DNA of 5,827 nucleotides. It comes from Bacteroidales bacterium. Lineage in GTDB: Bacteria > Bacteroidota > Bacteroidia > Bacteroidales > UBA10428. Under the pieces are notes generated by a model. It searched no databases. It saw only the letters and a list, made by a program, of their open reading frames with translations, and was not told the origin of the DNA. The DNA is taken from contig JAFGVG010000390.1 in the NCBI GenBank assembly GCA_016938095.1, forward strand, positions 1 through 5,827, in the 5' to 3' direction. Positions 5,172-5,827 of this stretch are shown here, one piece after another (position 1 is the first letter of the stretch; each line of letters opens with the position of its first letter). Made by a program: the position numbers and the translations under genes.

Positions 5172-5827
5172 ATGCACATTATTTTTTGTGTCACCAACGA
5201 CATTGTTACAGATCAGCGTATTCACCGGATTACGCTTTCGCTTTCGCGAAGACCGGCCGAAATACTGATAACCGGCGTATCGTTACCAGGGAGTTTGCCT
5301 TTACCGGCTATGCATTATAAGCCGCACAGAATTACCGTTATTTTCCGCAAGGGTTCCCTTTTTTATGCCTGCTATAACGTACGATTGTTTTTTTACCTGC
5401 TTTTTAAACGGGCCGATCTGCTGGTGGCCAACGACCTGGATACACTTCCGGCAGTCAGCCTGGCAGCCTGGTTAAAGCGTAAACCGCTGGTATACGACAG
5501 CCACGAATATTTTACGGGGTTACCCGAACTGGTCAACCGTCCTGTTACGCGGAAGATTTGGGAATTTTTGGAAGCTTTACTGTTACCACACGTTAAATAT
5601 GCCAGTACAGTAAGTAAGTCAATTGCTGCCGAGTACAGGAGAAGGTATGGGATAACCATGGAAGTGATCCGCAACCTGCCCAAACGTATCCTCACAGTTC
5701 CGGAACGCATTGATGAATCCCCCGAAGGAATAAGTACCATCATTTACCAGGGAGCGCTTAACATGGGCAGAGGATTGGAACTTGTTTTGATGGCCATGCA
5801 ATATGCAAATAACTGCAGACTGGTTAT
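5172..5827 (+). CDS. Glycosyltransferase, GT-B fold (GT4-like), N-terminal part (3' end outside window)
   Basis: ATG at 5172 opens a frame that stays open for 218 codons to the window end. The start is favoured because the first beta-strand of the GT-B fold follows at once (MHIIFCVTNDIVTDQRIHR), with the NDxxTDQR form frequent in Bacteroidota glycosyltransferases. Further family features are the FYACYNVRLFFYLLFKRADLLVANDLDTLPA stretch (64-94, split as strand, helix and acceptor-side NDLDT), LVYDSHEYFTGLPEL (106-120), TVSKSIAAEYRRRYG (146-160) leading to VIRNLP (165-170), and YQGALNMGRGLE (192-203), the first strand and loop of the nucleotide-sugar-binding C-terminal domain. The usual donor-binding E-x7-E motif lies beyond the window. 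It probably transfers a sugar from an activated donor to a cell-surface or lipid-linked glycan at the cytoplasmic face of the membrane; donor and acceptor cannot be told. It is divergent from murB across a 100-bp spacer. Confidence 0.88.
   Translation, partial: MHIIFCVTNDIVTDQRIHRITLSLSRRPAEILITGVSLPGSLPLPAMHYKPHRITVIFRKGSLFYACYNVRLFFYLLFKRADLLVANDLDTLPAVSLAAWLKRKPLVYDSHEYFTGLPELVNRPVTRKIWEFLEALLLPHVKYASTVSKSIAAEYRRRYGITMEVIRNLPKRILTVPERIDESPEGISTIIYQGALNMGRGLELVLMAMQYANNCRLV

Noticed and set aside
5393..5801. Minus-strand ORFs opposite the glycosyltransferase gene
   Set aside because: The + frame carries clear GT-B motifs; the opposite frames look like shadows without family features.

Overview
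The window looks like ordinary chromosomal DNA from a member of the Bacteroidota, most likely a free-living or environmental Bacteroidales-type organism; this is inferred from gene content, since no rRNA is present. The signs are start codons without clear Shine-Dalgarno sequences, octamers matching the Bacteroidota promoter box TAnnTTTG upstream of two genes, a beta-helix lipoprotein with a PDIGAYE-like C-terminus, a secreted endonuclease/exonuclease/phosphatase protein, and a glycosyltransferase with the NDxxTDQR-type N-terminus common in this phylum. No mobile element, tRNA, rRNA or CRISPR array was found.

Layout: (1) 1-435, the C-terminal part of a deoxyhypusine-synthase-family enzyme on +, cut by the window edge. 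(2) 477-983, a GNAT acetyltransferase on -, convergent with the first gene. (3) 984-1160, an AT-rich divergent spacer with a 25-bp dyad overlapping a candidate promoter box. (4) 1161-2663 and 2691-3761 on +, a probable two-gene operon coding for an anchored beta-helix lipoprotein and a secreted EEP-fold nuclease/phosphatase. (5) 3762-4054, a 293-bp non-coding gap between convergent genes, made almost wholly of different short tandem repeats (8, 8-9, 6, 7 and 7 bp units). (6) 4055-5071, murB on -. (7) 5172 to the window end, a GT4-type glycosyltransferase on +, divergent from murB and cut by the window edge.

The genes do not form one pathway. MurB serves peptidoglycan precursor synthesis and the glycosyltransferase probably serves surface or cell-wall glycan assembly. 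The lipoprotein/nuclease pair acts outside the cytoplasm. The deoxyhypusine-synthase homologue probably acts on polyamines or a related amine. I see no complete novel system. The points most worth following up are the compound microsatellite between the nuclease gene and murB, the altered active-site positions in the deoxyhypusine-synthase homologue, and the dyad upstream of the lipoprotein operon.
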